Positions 42,188-51,867 of a DNA stretch of 64,000 bases are shown in pieces. Every line of letters begins with the position of its first letter. The stretch's first letter is position 1. The DNA is from Bacteroidales bacterium (GTDB lineage Bacteria; Bacteroidota; Bacteroidia; Bacteroidales; Marinilabiliaceae), in contig JAFPZF010000068.1 in assembly GCA_017417385.1 (NCBI GenBank), forward strand, positions 1 to 64,000. The letters are read 5' to 3'. A program made the translations under genes and the position numbers. The notes under the pieces are model-generated. The model was not told the DNA's origin. It saw only the letters and a list, made by a program, of their open reading frames with translations, and did no database searches.

Positions 42188-43654
42188 CTATATCTGTTTT
42201 CTAAGGCGAGCGACCGGGATGCCGAGCTGTTCGCGGTATTTAGCGACCGTTCGGCGAGCGATCTGGTAAGACTTTTCAGTAAGAATCTCGACGAGACGTT
42301 CGTCGGTGAGGGGGTGTTTCTTGTCCTCGGCGTCGATAGCGTCCTTGAGGATCATCTTGACCTCTCGGGTGCTGACGTCGTCGCCGTCGGCGTTCTGAAG
42401 TTTCTCGGAGAAGAAGTACTTGAGCGGGTAGATGCCGAAGGGCGTCTGGACGTACTTACTATTGGAGACGCGGGAGATAGTGGACACGTCGAGGCCCGTC
42501 TTGTCGGCGATATCCTTGAGGATCATAGGCTTGAGCTTCTGCTCGTCGCCGTCGATAAAGTATTCACCCTGGTAGTCGAGGATAGCCTGCATGACGAGGG
42601 TGAGAGTGTTGTGGCGTTGCTTGATAGCGTCGATGAACCACTGAGCGGACTTCACCTTTTCGCGGACGTAGGTGACGGCGTCTCTCTGTTCCTTAGACTG
42701 GTTGCCGCGGTTGATAGCGGCCTCGCGGAGCATGTCGGCGTAGGTCTGACTGATACGCAGTTCTGGCTCGTTACGGTTGTTGAGGTGGAAGGAGAGTTGT
42801 TCTCCCTCGTAGTCGATGATGAAGTCTGGAATGACGTGTTGAGCCTGACGTGCGGTGCCGCCGCCGTAGGCGCTACCCGGTTTCGGGTTGAGGTGGAGAA
42901 TCTCCTCGGTAGCGTCTCGTAGGTCCTCGTCGGAGATACGCAGTTTCTTAATAATCTTGTCGTAGTGGTGCTTGGAGAACTCGTCGAAGCAGTCACGGAT
43001 GACGGCTGTTGCGACGACAATACTCTCGTCGTCGTGGTTGCGAGCGTGGAGGAGCTGGAGGAGGAGACATTCGCGGAGGTCTCTGGCGCCGACGCCTGGT
43101 GGGTCCATTTGCTGGACGTGCTTGAGGACGTTTTCGACTTCGGCGTCGGTGACCTCGATATTGAGGGCGAAGCTGACGTCGTCAGTAATATTCTCTATGC
43201 TACGGCGGAGGTAGCCGTCCTCGTCGATATTTCCGATGACATAAAGAGCTATTTGCCTTTCCTTTTCGGAGAAGTCCTGGAGGCCGACTTGTTCTTCGAG
43301 GTGTTCGTAGAAGCTGGCAGCCTCGGAGTATGGGACGCTTTCGCGCTTATCGTCGTCGGAGTAGTTGTTAGCTTGAAGTTTGTAGGCAGGGATATCCTCG
43401 TTGAGGAGGTAGCCCTCGATAGTTTCGTCTTGTGGTTGTTCGTCCTTTGCGGCGTTGATTTGCGGGTCGATAGGGTCCTCGTCGGAGGGCTTGTTTATAG
43501 AGTCGTCTATTTCGAGGACAGGGTTGACCTCCATTTCCTCCTTGATACGCTGCTCGAGGCCCATGGATGGGATTTCCAGGAGTTTAATCAGCTGGATTTG
43601 CATAGGCGAAAGCTTCTGCTGAAGCTTCAGTTGTAGAGATTGATTTATAGACAT
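42188..43654 (-). CDS. rpoN: RNA polymerase sigma-54 factor
   Basis: 488 residues from the ATG at 43654 (MSINQSLQLKLQQKLSPMQI), the usual sigma-54 N-terminal activator-interacting region. An acidic linker, core-binding domain (MDPPGVGARDLRECLLLQLL), HTH (ISRVSNSKYVQTPFG) and the RpoN box ARRTVAKYRE near the C-terminus complete it. A longer open frame upstream of 43654 covers the promoter and is not used. Sigma-54 needs AAA+ enhancer-binding activators; none is encoded in the window. It heads a probable rpoN, PAP2, ispD transcript. Confidence 0.96.
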   Translation of the reverse strand: MSINQSLQLKLQQKLSPMQIQLIKLLEIPSMGLEQRIKEEMEVNPVLEIDDSINKPSDEDPIDPQINAAKDEQPQDETIEGYLLNEDIPAYKLQANNYSDDDKRESVPYSEAASFYEHLEEQVGLQDFSEKERQIALYVIGNIDEDGYLRRSIENITDDVSFALNIEVTDAEVENVLKHVQQMDPPGVGARDLRECLLLQLLHARNHDDESIVVATAVIRDCFDEFSKHHYDKIIKKLRISDEDLRDATEEILHLNPKPGSAYGGGTARQAQHVIPDFIIDYEGEQLSFHLNNRNEPELRISQTYADMLREAAINRGNQSKEQRDAVTYVREKVKSAQWFIDAIKQRHNTLTLVMQAILDYQGEYFIDGDEQKLKPMILKDIADKTGLDVSTISRVSNSKYVQTPFGIYPLKYFFSEKLQNADGDDVSTREVKMILKDAIDAEDKKHPLTDERLVEILTEKSYQIARRTVAKYREQLGIPVARLRKQI

Positions 43655-43707
43655 AATGAAAAAAGTTTGTAGGGAGAGTCGGCCTCTCCGGGTGTTTAGT
43701 ATGAGAG

Positions 43708-43739
43708 CAAATGTAGGGAAAATGTTTAAAAAAAGCAAG
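43708..43739 (-). promoter_or_regulatory. Bacteroidetes-type promoter of rpoN
   Basis: On the reverse strand CTTG (43739-43736), 20 bases, TACATTTG (43715-43708), an exact TAnnTTTG with a one-mismatch -33. The start codon is 54 bases downstream. Confidence 0.7.
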
Positions 43740-43772
43740 AGTAGGTAAAGTATGTTGTGTAGCAATGTCCTT

Positions 43773-43903
43773 GCAATTAGCAAAGAGTCGTCGGCGGTGT
43801 CGGAATCGTCGGAGGGTGTCGGAGGGTGTCGAGGTGGGAATAATTCTATAGCAGGGCTAATACAGGGCTAACCCAATTAGGAATTAGGAATGAGGAATGA
43901 TGG
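43773..43903. repeat. dispersed intergenic repeat, copy 2
   Basis: GCAATTAGCAAAGAG (43773-43787) is identical to 30866-30880, and GCAGGGCTAATACAGGGCTA starting at 43851 matches 30831-30850 closely. It then runs into degenerate AATTAGGAAT/GAGGAAT repeats to 43903. Confidence 0.7.
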
Positions 43904-44040
43904 GTCGGAGTGGAAGTGAAGAGAAGGGGGAAAGGGGGAAGAAGGGAGAGAGAGACGGTTGTCGGGGATGAGGAAGGAAAAGGAGAGAAGAGATAGCATT
44001 AAAAGGGGAGGGAAGTGGAAATATATTGGGATATTTTTTC

Positions 44041-44048
44041 TAACTTTG
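44041..44048 (+). promoter_or_regulatory. -7 element upstream of the second sensor-phosphatase
   Basis: TAACTTTG, an exact TAnnTTTG, 126 bases before the GTG start. No acceptable -33 box at 19-21 bases. Confidence 0.4.
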
Positions 44049-44173
44049 GAGGAAATGGACAAAGTCGATGGTCGGCGAGAGAGGAAAAGAGACTTGTCGG
44101 CTGGTGCCTGCGGTGGTGCTGTGGGCAAGGTTAAGTATTTTGTTCAGAGGAGAATAGAAACGAAGGAAGAGTA

Positions 44174-47100
44174 GTGGAAGCTGATAAAACCAGAGGAAGG
44201 GGCAGGTCAGTTGTCCGGATGGCGGCCAGGTTGATGACTTTGGTCGCAATCGTAGTACATATACTATTTGGCTTATCGACGGCGGCGAAAGCGGAGACGA
44301 CGAGCAGGGAGTTCATAAGGGTGTCGAACTATAAGAAGCTCGACGTCAACAACGGGTTGTGCAGTAACAAGGTGCATGCGGTGCATTTTGGAAAGCCCGG
44401 TTTGCTATGGATAGGTACGGACGACGGACTAAACTCTTATGATGGTTATCAGCTGAGGCGTTTTGTGCCGGGAGGCAGTCGTTCGATAGGGGGCAAGCAG
44501 GTCTTCGAGATATGCTCGACGAAGGAGAACAAGTTGTTGGTGGCGCTTGGCGATGATGGAGTCGACATGTATGACAGGCTAGACGGGGACTTTGAGTCTG
44601 TTGCGCCGCCGGACGACGAGAACTATTACGACAGTGCGTATGGCATGTGCGTATTGGGGGATAACGTGTACACAGTGTATCCGGACTGCATAGTCCGGTA
44701 TAATGGGGAGCATGGGACGTATCAGCGTATAGACATGCCGAAGAAGCAGCCGGAGAGGGGAGTAGTCTGGGGGCGGATCAAGATGGAGGTCATGCCGGGC
44801 CGAGAGGGGCTTATCGTGATGAAGACCGGAACTCAGTCGATCAGCGTTCTAGACACACGGACGAACGAGGTCACGGAGCAAAAGATAGAGGATCAGGTGT
44901 TTGACTTGTGTCCGATGACGTCGGACATAGTGCTACTGGGCACGTCGTCGGGGTTGGTAGAGTTCAACATCAAGGAGGGGACGCTTGATGATGTCGATTT
45001 TCTGCATGGGCACAAGGTGTATGCGGTGGCTAAGCGGACGGCGGATTGTGACTTCTGGGTGTCGTATGACGGCAATCATCTGGCTAAGTGGGATATGGGG
45101 CAGGACAAGATGATAGAGGTCGTGAATGCACCGGACCTGATGATGCCGCAGACGAAGGTGAACGACATGATAGAGGACGACAACGGACTGCTATGGATAG
45201 CGACGAGCAACAATGGCGTCTTGATGCTGGACACGAAGGAGACGAAGATAAGCGTATCTCACATAGAGACGCCGGCGGCGTCGAAGATGGCGGCGACGGA
45301 CATTTGTGCTTTGTCACCGGAGAAGATATGGATGTCTTGCGGGATAGACGGCATAGCGAAGATAAATGCGGTCGAGCACACGGCGGAGGTGATACCGGTG
45401 CCGCTGAGCAACGTCAGGTCGATATATGCTCGGAAGGACGGCGAAGTATATTTAGGGACGACGAACACCTTGATGAGGTATGACGAGAAGACAGGGGCGC
45501 TACACAAGTATGCGTTCAAGGACTCGATAGCGACGGAGGTCGGGAGGGTGATAGTCAATCACATCATGGAGGACTGCCTCGGGAACCTGTGGCTATCGAC
45601 GCACATAGGAATCTATAAGTTCAACGGTGTAGATTTCAAGTGGATACCGATGGATTGTGACGACTATGAGGAGGTGAACTACACGTATGAGGACACGGAC
45701 GGACGGATATGGGCGGCGACGCGAACGGCGGCGTTCGTGAAGGATGCGGACGGGGATCATTTCCGTCGGCTGATGAGGTGGAAGCGCGGACGAAATGATC
45801 AGGGGCTTCTGTGCATCGAGGAGCTTAAGAACAAGATTCTGATGGGGACTACGACGGGAGTTGTCGTCTTTGACAAGTCGACGGGTAAGGTCGTCCAGTC
45901 GTCGCTCGCGAATGATTTTGCGTCGACGATGGTCTCGAGCATAGCGACGGACGACAATGGAGTCGTCTGGTTGAGCACGAGTTCGAACATAGGATATGTG
46001 GACGTGAACTACAATGCCGTGTATCGGTTTGATGCGCGGGACGGACTGGTCTATTTCGGGAACGAGAGCCATAAGTTCAGCATGAGGGACGGGGTCATCT
46101 ATTTTGGGCAGCCGAATGCCGTAAACATGATAAGCACGGACGAGGTGACGTTCAACACGAAGATGCCGAAGACGTTTGTCTCTGAGGTGTTGTATGGGCA
46201 GAGTGGAAGCGAGAAGATGATGAAGATGGCGAATGACTCGACGTATTACAGCAAGTACTTGATGTATGCGTCGGTTAAGGTCGAGCTATCGTCGTCGGAC
46301 TTCACGACGCCGAGTCGAAATCGGTACATGTATAAGATAGACGACGGAGAGTGGACGCTGCTCTCTGGGACGAACGAGATAATAATATCGGGAATTCTGC
46401 CGGGACTGTATCGGGTGCGCGTCCGGTCGACGAATGCGGACAACACGTGGAGTTACCACATAAAGACAGTGTACATAGACATCAAGTCGCCTATGTGGCT
46501 ATCACGTCCGGCGATGATATTCTACAGCATACTGTTGATGGCGGTGGCGTGGTTGCTATTGAACATGCGGTTCAGGGCGATGAATGCGAGGATGCGTCAG
46601 GCGGAGGACGAGGCGAGGGCGAAGCGACTTGTCGAGGCGCAGAGAAACAAGCTAGCCATGATGAACAGGACGACGACGGACAGCATCAACTATGCTAAGC
46701 GCATCCAGGATGCGTTGATCCCGAAGGAGGAGCAGTTCGTCGACCGGTTCAATCAGTTGTTCGTCCTGTTCAGGCCGAAGGACATAGTGAGTGGAGACTT
46801 CTACTGCATATATTACAGGGACGGAAAGACCTTTGTCGTCAGTGCGGACTGCACGGGGCATGGCGTCCCGGGCGCGTTCATCTCCATATTGGGAATCACG
46901 CAGTTGAACAACATCATCATGCAGCAGAAGGAGGATGATGCGGGGATGATATTGACGAAGCTACAGAACGAGCTGCACGATGCGGTGTTCAAGACAGAGA
47001 GCGAGGAGTTCAATGATGGAATGGATATAACGGTGTGTGTGGTACATCATGACGAATATAAGATTAACTTTGCAGGCGCAATGAACGACATGTTCCTGAT

Positions 47101-47437
47101 CAGGAACAATGAAGTCTTGACGTATCATGGCGACCGGCGTTCGATAGGAACGAACTTGTCGTGGAGCGGGAGGGTCGAGGTGTCGTTCACGTCTCAGTTC
47201 ATCGATTGTCAGGGAGGTGATGTGATGTATCTCTGTTCGGATGGTTTCATGGACCAGTTTGGCGGAGCGGAGCGGAAGAAGTTCAAGATCAGGAGGTTCA
47301 AGAACCTACTTTTGAACATACACAAGCTACCGGCGAAGGATCAGAAGATCATGCTCAACCAGAAGCTCGAGGAATGGAGGGGCGCGCTGGAGCAGACGGA
47401 TGACGTGAGTGTCATCGGTTTTGAGCCATGGGCATAA
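44174..47437 (+). CDS. second propeller sensor fused to a SpoIIE-type PP2C phosphatase
   Basis: 1087 residues from GTG 44174; the ATG at 44219 (MAARLMTLVAIVVHILFGLS) is an equally plausible start for the signal peptide. Reg_prop propeller repeats (NNGLCSNKVHAVHFGKPGLL, GTDDGLNSYDGYQLRRF and more), a Y_Y_Y-like domain (YMYKIDDGEWTLLSGTNEI), one membrane helix (MIFYSILLMAVAWLLLNM), a coiled coil and a PP2C domain (SGDFYC, ADCTGHGVPGAF, YLCSDGFMDQFGG, QTDDVSVIG) match the protein at 19452 domain for domain. Key metal aspartates are kept. It probably reads an extracellular cue and dephosphorylates a cytosolic Ser/Thr target, perhaps an anti-anti-sigma factor. waaA follows 22 bases later. Confidence 0.92.
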   Translation: MEADKTRGRGRSVVRMAARLMTLVAIVVHILFGLSTAAKAETTSREFIRVSNYKKLDVNNGLCSNKVHAVHFGKPGLLWIGTDDGLNSYDGYQLRRFVPGGSRSIGGKQVFEICSTKENKLLVALGDDGVDMYDRLDGDFESVAPPDDENYYDSAYGMCVLGDNVYTVYPDCIVRYNGEHGTYQRIDMPKKQPERGVVWGRIKMEVMPGREGLIVMKTGTQSISVLDTRTNEVTEQKIEDQVFDLCPMTSDIVLLGTSSGLVEFNIKEGTLDDVDFLHGHKVYAVAKRTADCDFWVSYDGNHLAKWDMGQDKMIEVVNAPDLMMPQTKVNDMIEDDNGLLWIATSNNGVLMLDTKETKISVSHIETPAASKMAATDICALSPEKIWMSCGIDGIAKINAVEHTAEVIPVPLSNVRSIYARKDGEVYLGTTNTLMRYDEKTGALHKYAFKDSIATEVGRVIVNHIMEDCLGNLWLSTHIGIYKFNGVDFKWIPMDCDDYEEVNYTYEDTDGRIWAATRTAAFVKDADGDHFRRLMRWKRGRNDQGLLCIEELKNKILMGTTTGVVVFDKSTGKVVQSSLANDFASTMVSSIATDDNGVVWLSTSSNIGYVDVNYNAVYRFDARDGLVYFGNESHKFSMRDGVIYFGQPNAVNMISTDEVTFNTKMPKTFVSEVLYGQSGSEKMMKMANDSTYYSKYLMYASVKVELSSSDFTTPSRNRYMYKIDDGEWTLLSGTNEIIISGILPGLYRVRVRSTNADNTWSYHIKTVYIDIKSPMWLSRPAMIFYSILLMAVAWLLLNMRFRAMNARMRQAEDEARAKRLVEAQRNKLAMMNRTTTDSINYAKRIQDALIPKEEQFVDRFNQLFVLFRPKDIVSGDFYCIYYRDGKTFVVSADCTGHGVPGAFISILGITQLNNIIMQQKEDDAGMILTKLQNELHDAVFKTESEEFNDGMDITVCVVHHDEYKINFAGAMNDMFLIRNNEVLTYHGDRRSIGTNLSWSGRVEVSFTSQFIDCQGGDVMYLCSDGFMDQFGGAERKKFKIRRFKNLLLNIHKLPAKDQKIMLNQKLEEWRGALEQTDDVSVIGFEPWA

Positions 47438-47459
47438 AGTGAGGAATCAAAAAGGAGAG

Positions 47460-48701
47460 ATGTCAAACATAATAGTAACAGCGACGTACTCGTTCTTCAT
47501 GGGCATGTATGACGCGGTGCTGCCGGTGGCGGCGATATTTAACAGGAAGGCGAAGTTGCTCGTCTCCGGGAGGAAGGAGACGGAGTCGAAGTTGAAGGAG
47601 TATGAAGCTGGGGACGGGTGTGTATGGGTACATGCGGCGTCGCTTGGGGAGTTTGAGCAGGGTCGTCCGATCATCGAGGCGATCAAGAAGGCGAAGCCGG
47701 AGACGCGGATAGTCTTGACGTTCTACTCGCCGTCGGGTTATGAGGTGAGGAAGAACTACAAGGAGGCGGACATGGTCTGCTACATGCTAAGTGACCGGAG
47801 GGGTAACGCGAAGAAGTTCATAGATGCGGTAAAGCCGAAGGTAGCGTATTTCGTCAAGTATGAGTTCTGGCATTTCCATCTGGCCGAGTTGAAGAGTCGG
47901 AACATACCATTGTATGGGGTGTCGATGATATTCCACAAGGGGCAGCCATTCTTCTCGGCGTGGGGGGACTGGTTTAGGGACATGCTGAGGGCTTTCACAC
48001 ACATATACGTTCAGGACGAGGCGTCAAAGAAACTGCTTGACTCGATAGGCGTCAAGGACAACACCGTAGCGGGTGACACGCGATTTGACAGAGTCGGTGC
48101 GATAGCTGCGGCTGCGCCGAGGAACGAGATAGTCGAGAAGTTCGTCGGGGGGGCGGACATGACGCTTGTAGCCGGGAGCACGTGGCCGCCCGACGAGGAG
48201 ATATTGATAGACTACATGAAGACGGCGCCGGAGGGGATGAAGTTCGTGATAGCGCCACACGAGACGCACGAGTCGAGGGTCGCAAGCCTGATGGAGAAGC
48301 TGCCGCTAAAGGCGGAGCGGTATACCAAGGCGACGGAGGCCGTCGGAGAGGCTCGGGTGCTGGTCGTCGACACCATAGGGTTGCTATCAGGCTTGTACAG
48401 GTATGCGAAGATAGCGTATGTCGGCGGAGGCTTTGGCGTCGGGATCCACAACACCCTCGAGCCGGCGACATTCGGGATACCAGTCATCTTCGGACCTAAT
48501 CATAAGAAATTCAACGAGGCGTTGAGACTCAAAGAGATTGGCGCGGGATTTGCGGTAGATAGTACGGACGCATACAAGAAAGTCATGGAGACATTGACGA
48601 CAGACGAGTCGGTACGGGCTGGTGCTGGACAGGCGGCGGACGCGTACTGCAGGGATATGCGTGGAGCAACAGAGTTAATAATCAAAGAGACCGCATTATG
48701 A
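47460..48701 (+). CDS. waaA: 3-deoxy-D-manno-octulosonic acid (Kdo) transferase
   Basis: 413 residues from the ATG at 47460, preceded by AAAGGAGAG. WaaA adds Kdo from CMP-Kdo to the lipid A precursor at the inner-membrane face. The family segments are present: VWVHAASLGEFEQGRPIIEA, VLTFYSPSGYE, AYFVKYEFWHFHL, VAGDTRFDRV, VAGSTWPPDEE, IAPHETHESRV and YVGGGFGVGIHNTLEPA (glycosyltransferase-30). It is shorter in its C-terminal region than some orthologues but complete. The stop overlaps the MORN-protein start by 4 bases. Confidence 0.95.
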   Translation: MSNIIVTATYSFFMGMYDAVLPVAAIFNRKAKLLVSGRKETESKLKEYEAGDGCVWVHAASLGEFEQGRPIIEAIKKAKPETRIVLTFYSPSGYEVRKNYKEADMVCYMLSDRRGNAKKFIDAVKPKVAYFVKYEFWHFHLAELKSRNIPLYGVSMIFHKGQPFFSAWGDWFRDMLRAFTHIYVQDEASKKLLDSIGVKDNTVAGDTRFDRVGAIAAAAPRNEIVEKFVGGADMTLVAGSTWPPDEEILIDYMKTAPEGMKFVIAPHETHESRVASLMEKLPLKAERYTKATEAVGEARVLVVDTIGLLSGLYRYAKIAYVGGGFGVGIHNTLEPATFGIPVIFGPNHKKFNEALRLKEIGAGFAVDSTDAYKKVMETLTTDESVRAGAGQAADAYCRDMRGATELIIKETAL

Positions 48702-49624
48702 AAAGCATTTACAGAGGTTTAGCGTTATTGAGTTTAAGTCTTGGAGTCGTCAGTCAGGTGGCTGGCCAGTGCCTTAGCGGGGACTGCATCAACGGAGAGA
48801 GCAAGCTGAGGGAGGAGAACGGGACAGTGAAGACAGGCATGTTCGTCAACGGATGGATGAACGGACCGGGGAAGATAGAGTATGCCAATGGGGACGTCGA
48901 TGAAGGAAACTTCGAGAATGACATCCTGAACGGAGAGGGGAAGAAGATAAGGACGAACGGGATGCGCGAGGAGGGACGTTATAGCAACGGGCAGTTGACA
49001 TACGGGCTGAAGCAGCTCGTGAACGGGACCAAGATCTTCGGGAATTGGGAAGGCAGCAACATGACCGGCGAGGGATGGGTAGAGTTTCCGAGCGGCGAGC
49101 GATGTGAGGGTATGTTCGTCAACAACAAGTTGAACGGAAGAGGGAAGCGCGAGACGAAGACCTACAAGGAAGAGGGCGTGTATGTCGATGGAAAGTTGAC
49201 CGGCGAGGGTGAGCGTACGTCGGTGACGAACTTGAAGTACAAGGGCACGTTTGAGGCCGGGAACTTCGTTGACGGGACAGTCACGTATCCCGACGGGAGC
49301 GTATATACAGGTCCGCTGAAGGGCGACAAGAGAGTTGGCGATGGGATGTACACCTACGCCGTTGACGGCTCGGTCTATGTCGGTGGCTTCGTAGCGGACA
49401 AGCCGGAGGGCAAGGGCGTCATCAAGTATAAAGACGGGACGATCGTCGAGGCGACGTTCAAGGCAGACGAGATAGTCGGTAATGCGACCATCAGGTATCC
49501 GAACGGTGCGGTGTATGTAGGGCCGGTCGTCAGCAGGAGGCTGAGGCATGGTCAGGGCATGCTGACGACGCCGGACGGAAAGACCACTCAGGCAACATAC
49601 GACAAGGACAAGCCAGTCAAGTAA
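48698..49624 (+). CDS. secreted MORN-repeat protein
   Basis: 308 residues. A signal peptide (LALLSLSLGVVSQVAGQ) is followed by 9-10 MORN-type repeats of about 23 residues with the pattern YxxGxxxGxGxxxxxxG (KIEYANGDVDEGNFENDILN; GVYVDGKLTGEG; GSVYVGGFVADKPEGKG). MORN repeats form elongated beta-hairpin stacks and often bind lipids or proteins. Two cysteines after the signal (QCLSGDC) may form a disulfide. It overlaps waaA by 4 bases, so it is co-translated with an envelope enzyme, but no function is known. Confidence 0.88.
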   Translation: MKSIYRGLALLSLSLGVVSQVAGQCLSGDCINGESKLREENGTVKTGMFVNGWMNGPGKIEYANGDVDEGNFENDILNGEGKKIRTNGMREEGRYSNGQLTYGLKQLVNGTKIFGNWEGSNMTGEGWVEFPSGERCEGMFVNNKLNGRGKRETKTYKEEGVYVDGKLTGEGERTSVTNLKYKGTFEAGNFVDGTVTYPDGSVYTGPLKGDKRVGDGMYTYAVDGSVYVGGFVADKPEGKGVIKYKDGTIVEATFKADEIVGNATIRYPNGAVYVGPVVSRRLRHGQGMLTTPDGKTTQATYDKDKPVK

Positions 49625-49719
49625 GTAGAGACGTGGCACAGCGGTGGGCGAACAGAGCCACGCGTGACAGCGTCCGAGCACAAACGAAAGAAAGGAACCA
49701 AACAACAACGGAAATAAAA

Positions 49720-51465
49720 ATGGCAAACAACAGCGCAGAGACGGCAGAGAGGCCGGAGAGTCAGGGCAACTTCATAATCCAGAAGATCGAGGCGGACCTT
49801 GCGGAGGGGAAGAATGGCGGCAGGGTACAGACACGATTCCCGCCGGAGCCGAACGGGTATCTCCACATAGGGCATGCGAAGGCGATAGCGCTAGACTTCG
49901 GAGTTGCGAAGAAGTATGGCGGGGTCTGCAATCTGCGTCTTGACGACACGAATCCGACGAAGGAGGACACCGAGTATGTCGATGCCATCAAGGCGGACAT
50001 CGAGTGGCTCGGTTTCAAGTGGGGCAACGTGTACTATGCGAGCGACTATTTCCAGCAGTTGTGGGATTTCGCAGTAGAGCTCATCAAGAGGGGCAAGGCG
50101 TACGTCGATGAGCAGACGGCGGAGCAGATAGCAGAGCAGAAGGGCACGCCGACGCAGGCAGGCAAGGAGAGCCCGTATAGGAATCGTCCCGTCGAGGAGA
50201 GCCTGAAGCTCTTCGAGGAGATGAACAGTGGGCGGATGGAGCCAGGGAAGATGGTCTTGAGGGCCAAGATAGACATGGCGAATCCGAACATGCACTTCAG
50301 GGACCCGATCATCTACAGAGTGTTGAACGTCCCTCATCACAGGACGGGTAGCAAGTGGAACGCGTATCCAATGTATGACTTTGCTCACGGGCAGAGCGAC
50401 TACTTCGAGGGCGTCACACATTCGCTTTGCACGCTGGAGTTCGTCGTCCACAGGCCGCTGTATGACCTCTTCGTCGATTGGCTCAAGGAGACGAGGGGTG
50501 AGGACCTGAACGACAACAGGCCGAGGCAGACAGAGTTCAACAAGCTCAACCTCAGCTACACCCTGATGAGCAAGAGGAACCTGTTGGCACTCGTCAAGAA
50601 CGGACTCGTCAGCGGGTGGGATGACCCGAGGATGCCGACCATCTGTGGATTCAGGAGGAGAGGTTACAGTCCCGAGTCGATATTGAAGTTCATAGACAAG
50701 ATAGGCTACACCACGTTTGACGCGCTGAACGAGATAGCGCTCCTCGAGAGTGCAGTCAGGGAGGACCTCAACGACAGGGCGACGCGAGTCTCGGCAGTGC
50801 TAGACCCAGTCAGGCTCACCGTCGTGAACTATCCAGAGGGACAGGTCGAGGAGATGGAGGCGGCTAACAATCCGGAGCATCCGGAGGAGGGCAGCCACAA
50901 GATAACGTTCAGCAAGCACCTATGGATGGAGAGGGAGGACTTCATGGAGGATGCACCGAAGAAGTTCTTCAGGATGACGCCGGGTGGCGAGGTGCGACTC
51001 AAGAATGCGTACATCGTCAAGTGCACGGGGTGCAAGAAGGACTCGGAGGGGAACATCACGGAGGTACTCTGCGAGTATGACCCAGAGAGCAAGAGTGGGC
51101 TGCCGGGAGCGGACAGGAAGGTGAAGGGAACACTTCACTGGCTGAGCGAGGGTCACAGCGTCAAGGCCGAGGTCAGGCTGTATGACAGACTCTGGAGAGT
51201 CGAGAACCCGAGGGACGAGATGGCGGCCATCATAGAGGCAGAGGGGTGTGAGCCAGTCGAGGCCATGAAGAAGATCATGAATCCCGACTCGCTTCACATC
51301 AAGAAGGAGTGCTATGTCGAGCCGTTTGCGGCGGAGAAGCCAGCGCTCTCGTATCTCCAGTTCCAGAGGATCGGTTACTTCAACGTCGATCAGGACAGCA
51401 CGCCTGAGAAGCCAGTCTTTAATAAGACGGTGGGGTTGAAGGATAGCTGGGCTAAGCAGAAGTAG
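49720..51465 (+). CDS. glnS: glutaminyl-tRNA synthetase
   Basis: 581 residues from the ATG at 49720, preceded by an A-rich stretch; an earlier in-frame ATG at 49633 would add an unlikely tail. It charges tRNA-Gln directly. Class I signatures: HIGH in PPEPNGYLHIGHAKAI, the KMSKS equivalent in YTLMSKRNLLALV, and the anticodon-binding beta-barrels in the C-terminal half (MERE onward). GGVCNLRLDDTNPTKED is typical of the GlnRS/GluRS catalytic domain. A strong terminator follows, separating it from the mraZ cluster. Confidence 0.97.
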   Translation: MANNSAETAERPESQGNFIIQKIEADLAEGKNGGRVQTRFPPEPNGYLHIGHAKAIALDFGVAKKYGGVCNLRLDDTNPTKEDTEYVDAIKADIEWLGFKWGNVYYASDYFQQLWDFAVELIKRGKAYVDEQTAEQIAEQKGTPTQAGKESPYRNRPVEESLKLFEEMNSGRMEPGKMVLRAKIDMANPNMHFRDPIIYRVLNVPHHRTGSKWNAYPMYDFAHGQSDYFEGVTHSLCTLEFVVHRPLYDLFVDWLKETRGEDLNDNRPRQTEFNKLNLSYTLMSKRNLLALVKNGLVSGWDDPRMPTICGFRRRGYSPESILKFIDKIGYTTFDALNEIALLESAVREDLNDRATRVSAVLDPVRLTVVNYPEGQVEEMEAANNPEHPEEGSHKITFSKHLWMEREDFMEDAPKKFFRMTPGGEVRLKNAYIVKCTGCKKDSEGNITEVLCEYDPESKSGLPGADRKVKGTLHWLSEGHSVKAEVRLYDRLWRVENPRDEMAAIIEAEGCEPVEAMKKIMNPDSLHIKKECYVEPFAAEKPALSYLQFQRIGYFNVDQDSTPEKPVFNKTVGLKDSWAKQK

Positions 51466-51867
51466 AAAAAAGTAAGGGAAGTTCCCTAAAGATAGTAAGA
51501 CAGAGGAATAGCGAGTGGGGCAGGTCGGAAGACGCTGTCCCACTCGCAGTTTTTATATAGGAAATGGGGAAAATAGCGGAAGAGAGGTGGGCGTAGTCCT
51601 GCCTTTTTTCGTTTGACAGGGGGAAGAAAACCAGAAGATGACGGGTCGGGGGTGGGGAGAGGCAAAAGAAGAGGAGGGGGGCAGGGTGGGGGAGAGTGTG
51701 AAATCTTAACATTTGTAAAAGCGACTGATTTTCAGAAGGAAAGGGGGTGGAGTGGGAGGAAGTGGGGGCGATAGGTGCAAAAAAGTGGGTGAAAGTGGTT
51801 GGAAGTGGTTGAATAATGATATAATTTTACGATTGGAAAGTGGAAGACTCCACATTCGTCTGGAAAC
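51466..51867. other. 402-base intergenic region before the mraZ cluster
   Basis: It holds the glnS terminator, then about 200 bases of G/A-rich DNA, and near 51780 GTGGGTGAAAGTGGTTGGAA, which resembles the start of the minisatellite flank at 30888. A weak promoter candidate is TTGG, 19 bases, TAATTTTA, ending about 40 bases before mraZ. No gene is supported. Confidence 0.6.
51511..51552 (+). terminator. intrinsic terminator after glnS
   Basis: 13-base stem GCGAGTGGGGCAG / CTGTCCCACTCGC with one G-U pair and an 11-base loop, followed by AGTTTTTATA. Confidence 0.85.

Larger units (their letters stand above)
43655..44173. other. 519-base intergenic region between divergent rpoN and the second sensor-phosphatase
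   Basis: It contains the rpoN promoter, a second copy of the dispersed repeat (43773-43903), a tandem GTCGGAGGGT pair near 43809, a stretch at about 43910-44025 that is almost entirely purine on the plus strand, and TAACTTTG at 44041. No gene is supported; the short open frames here are composition artefacts. Confidence 0.75.
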
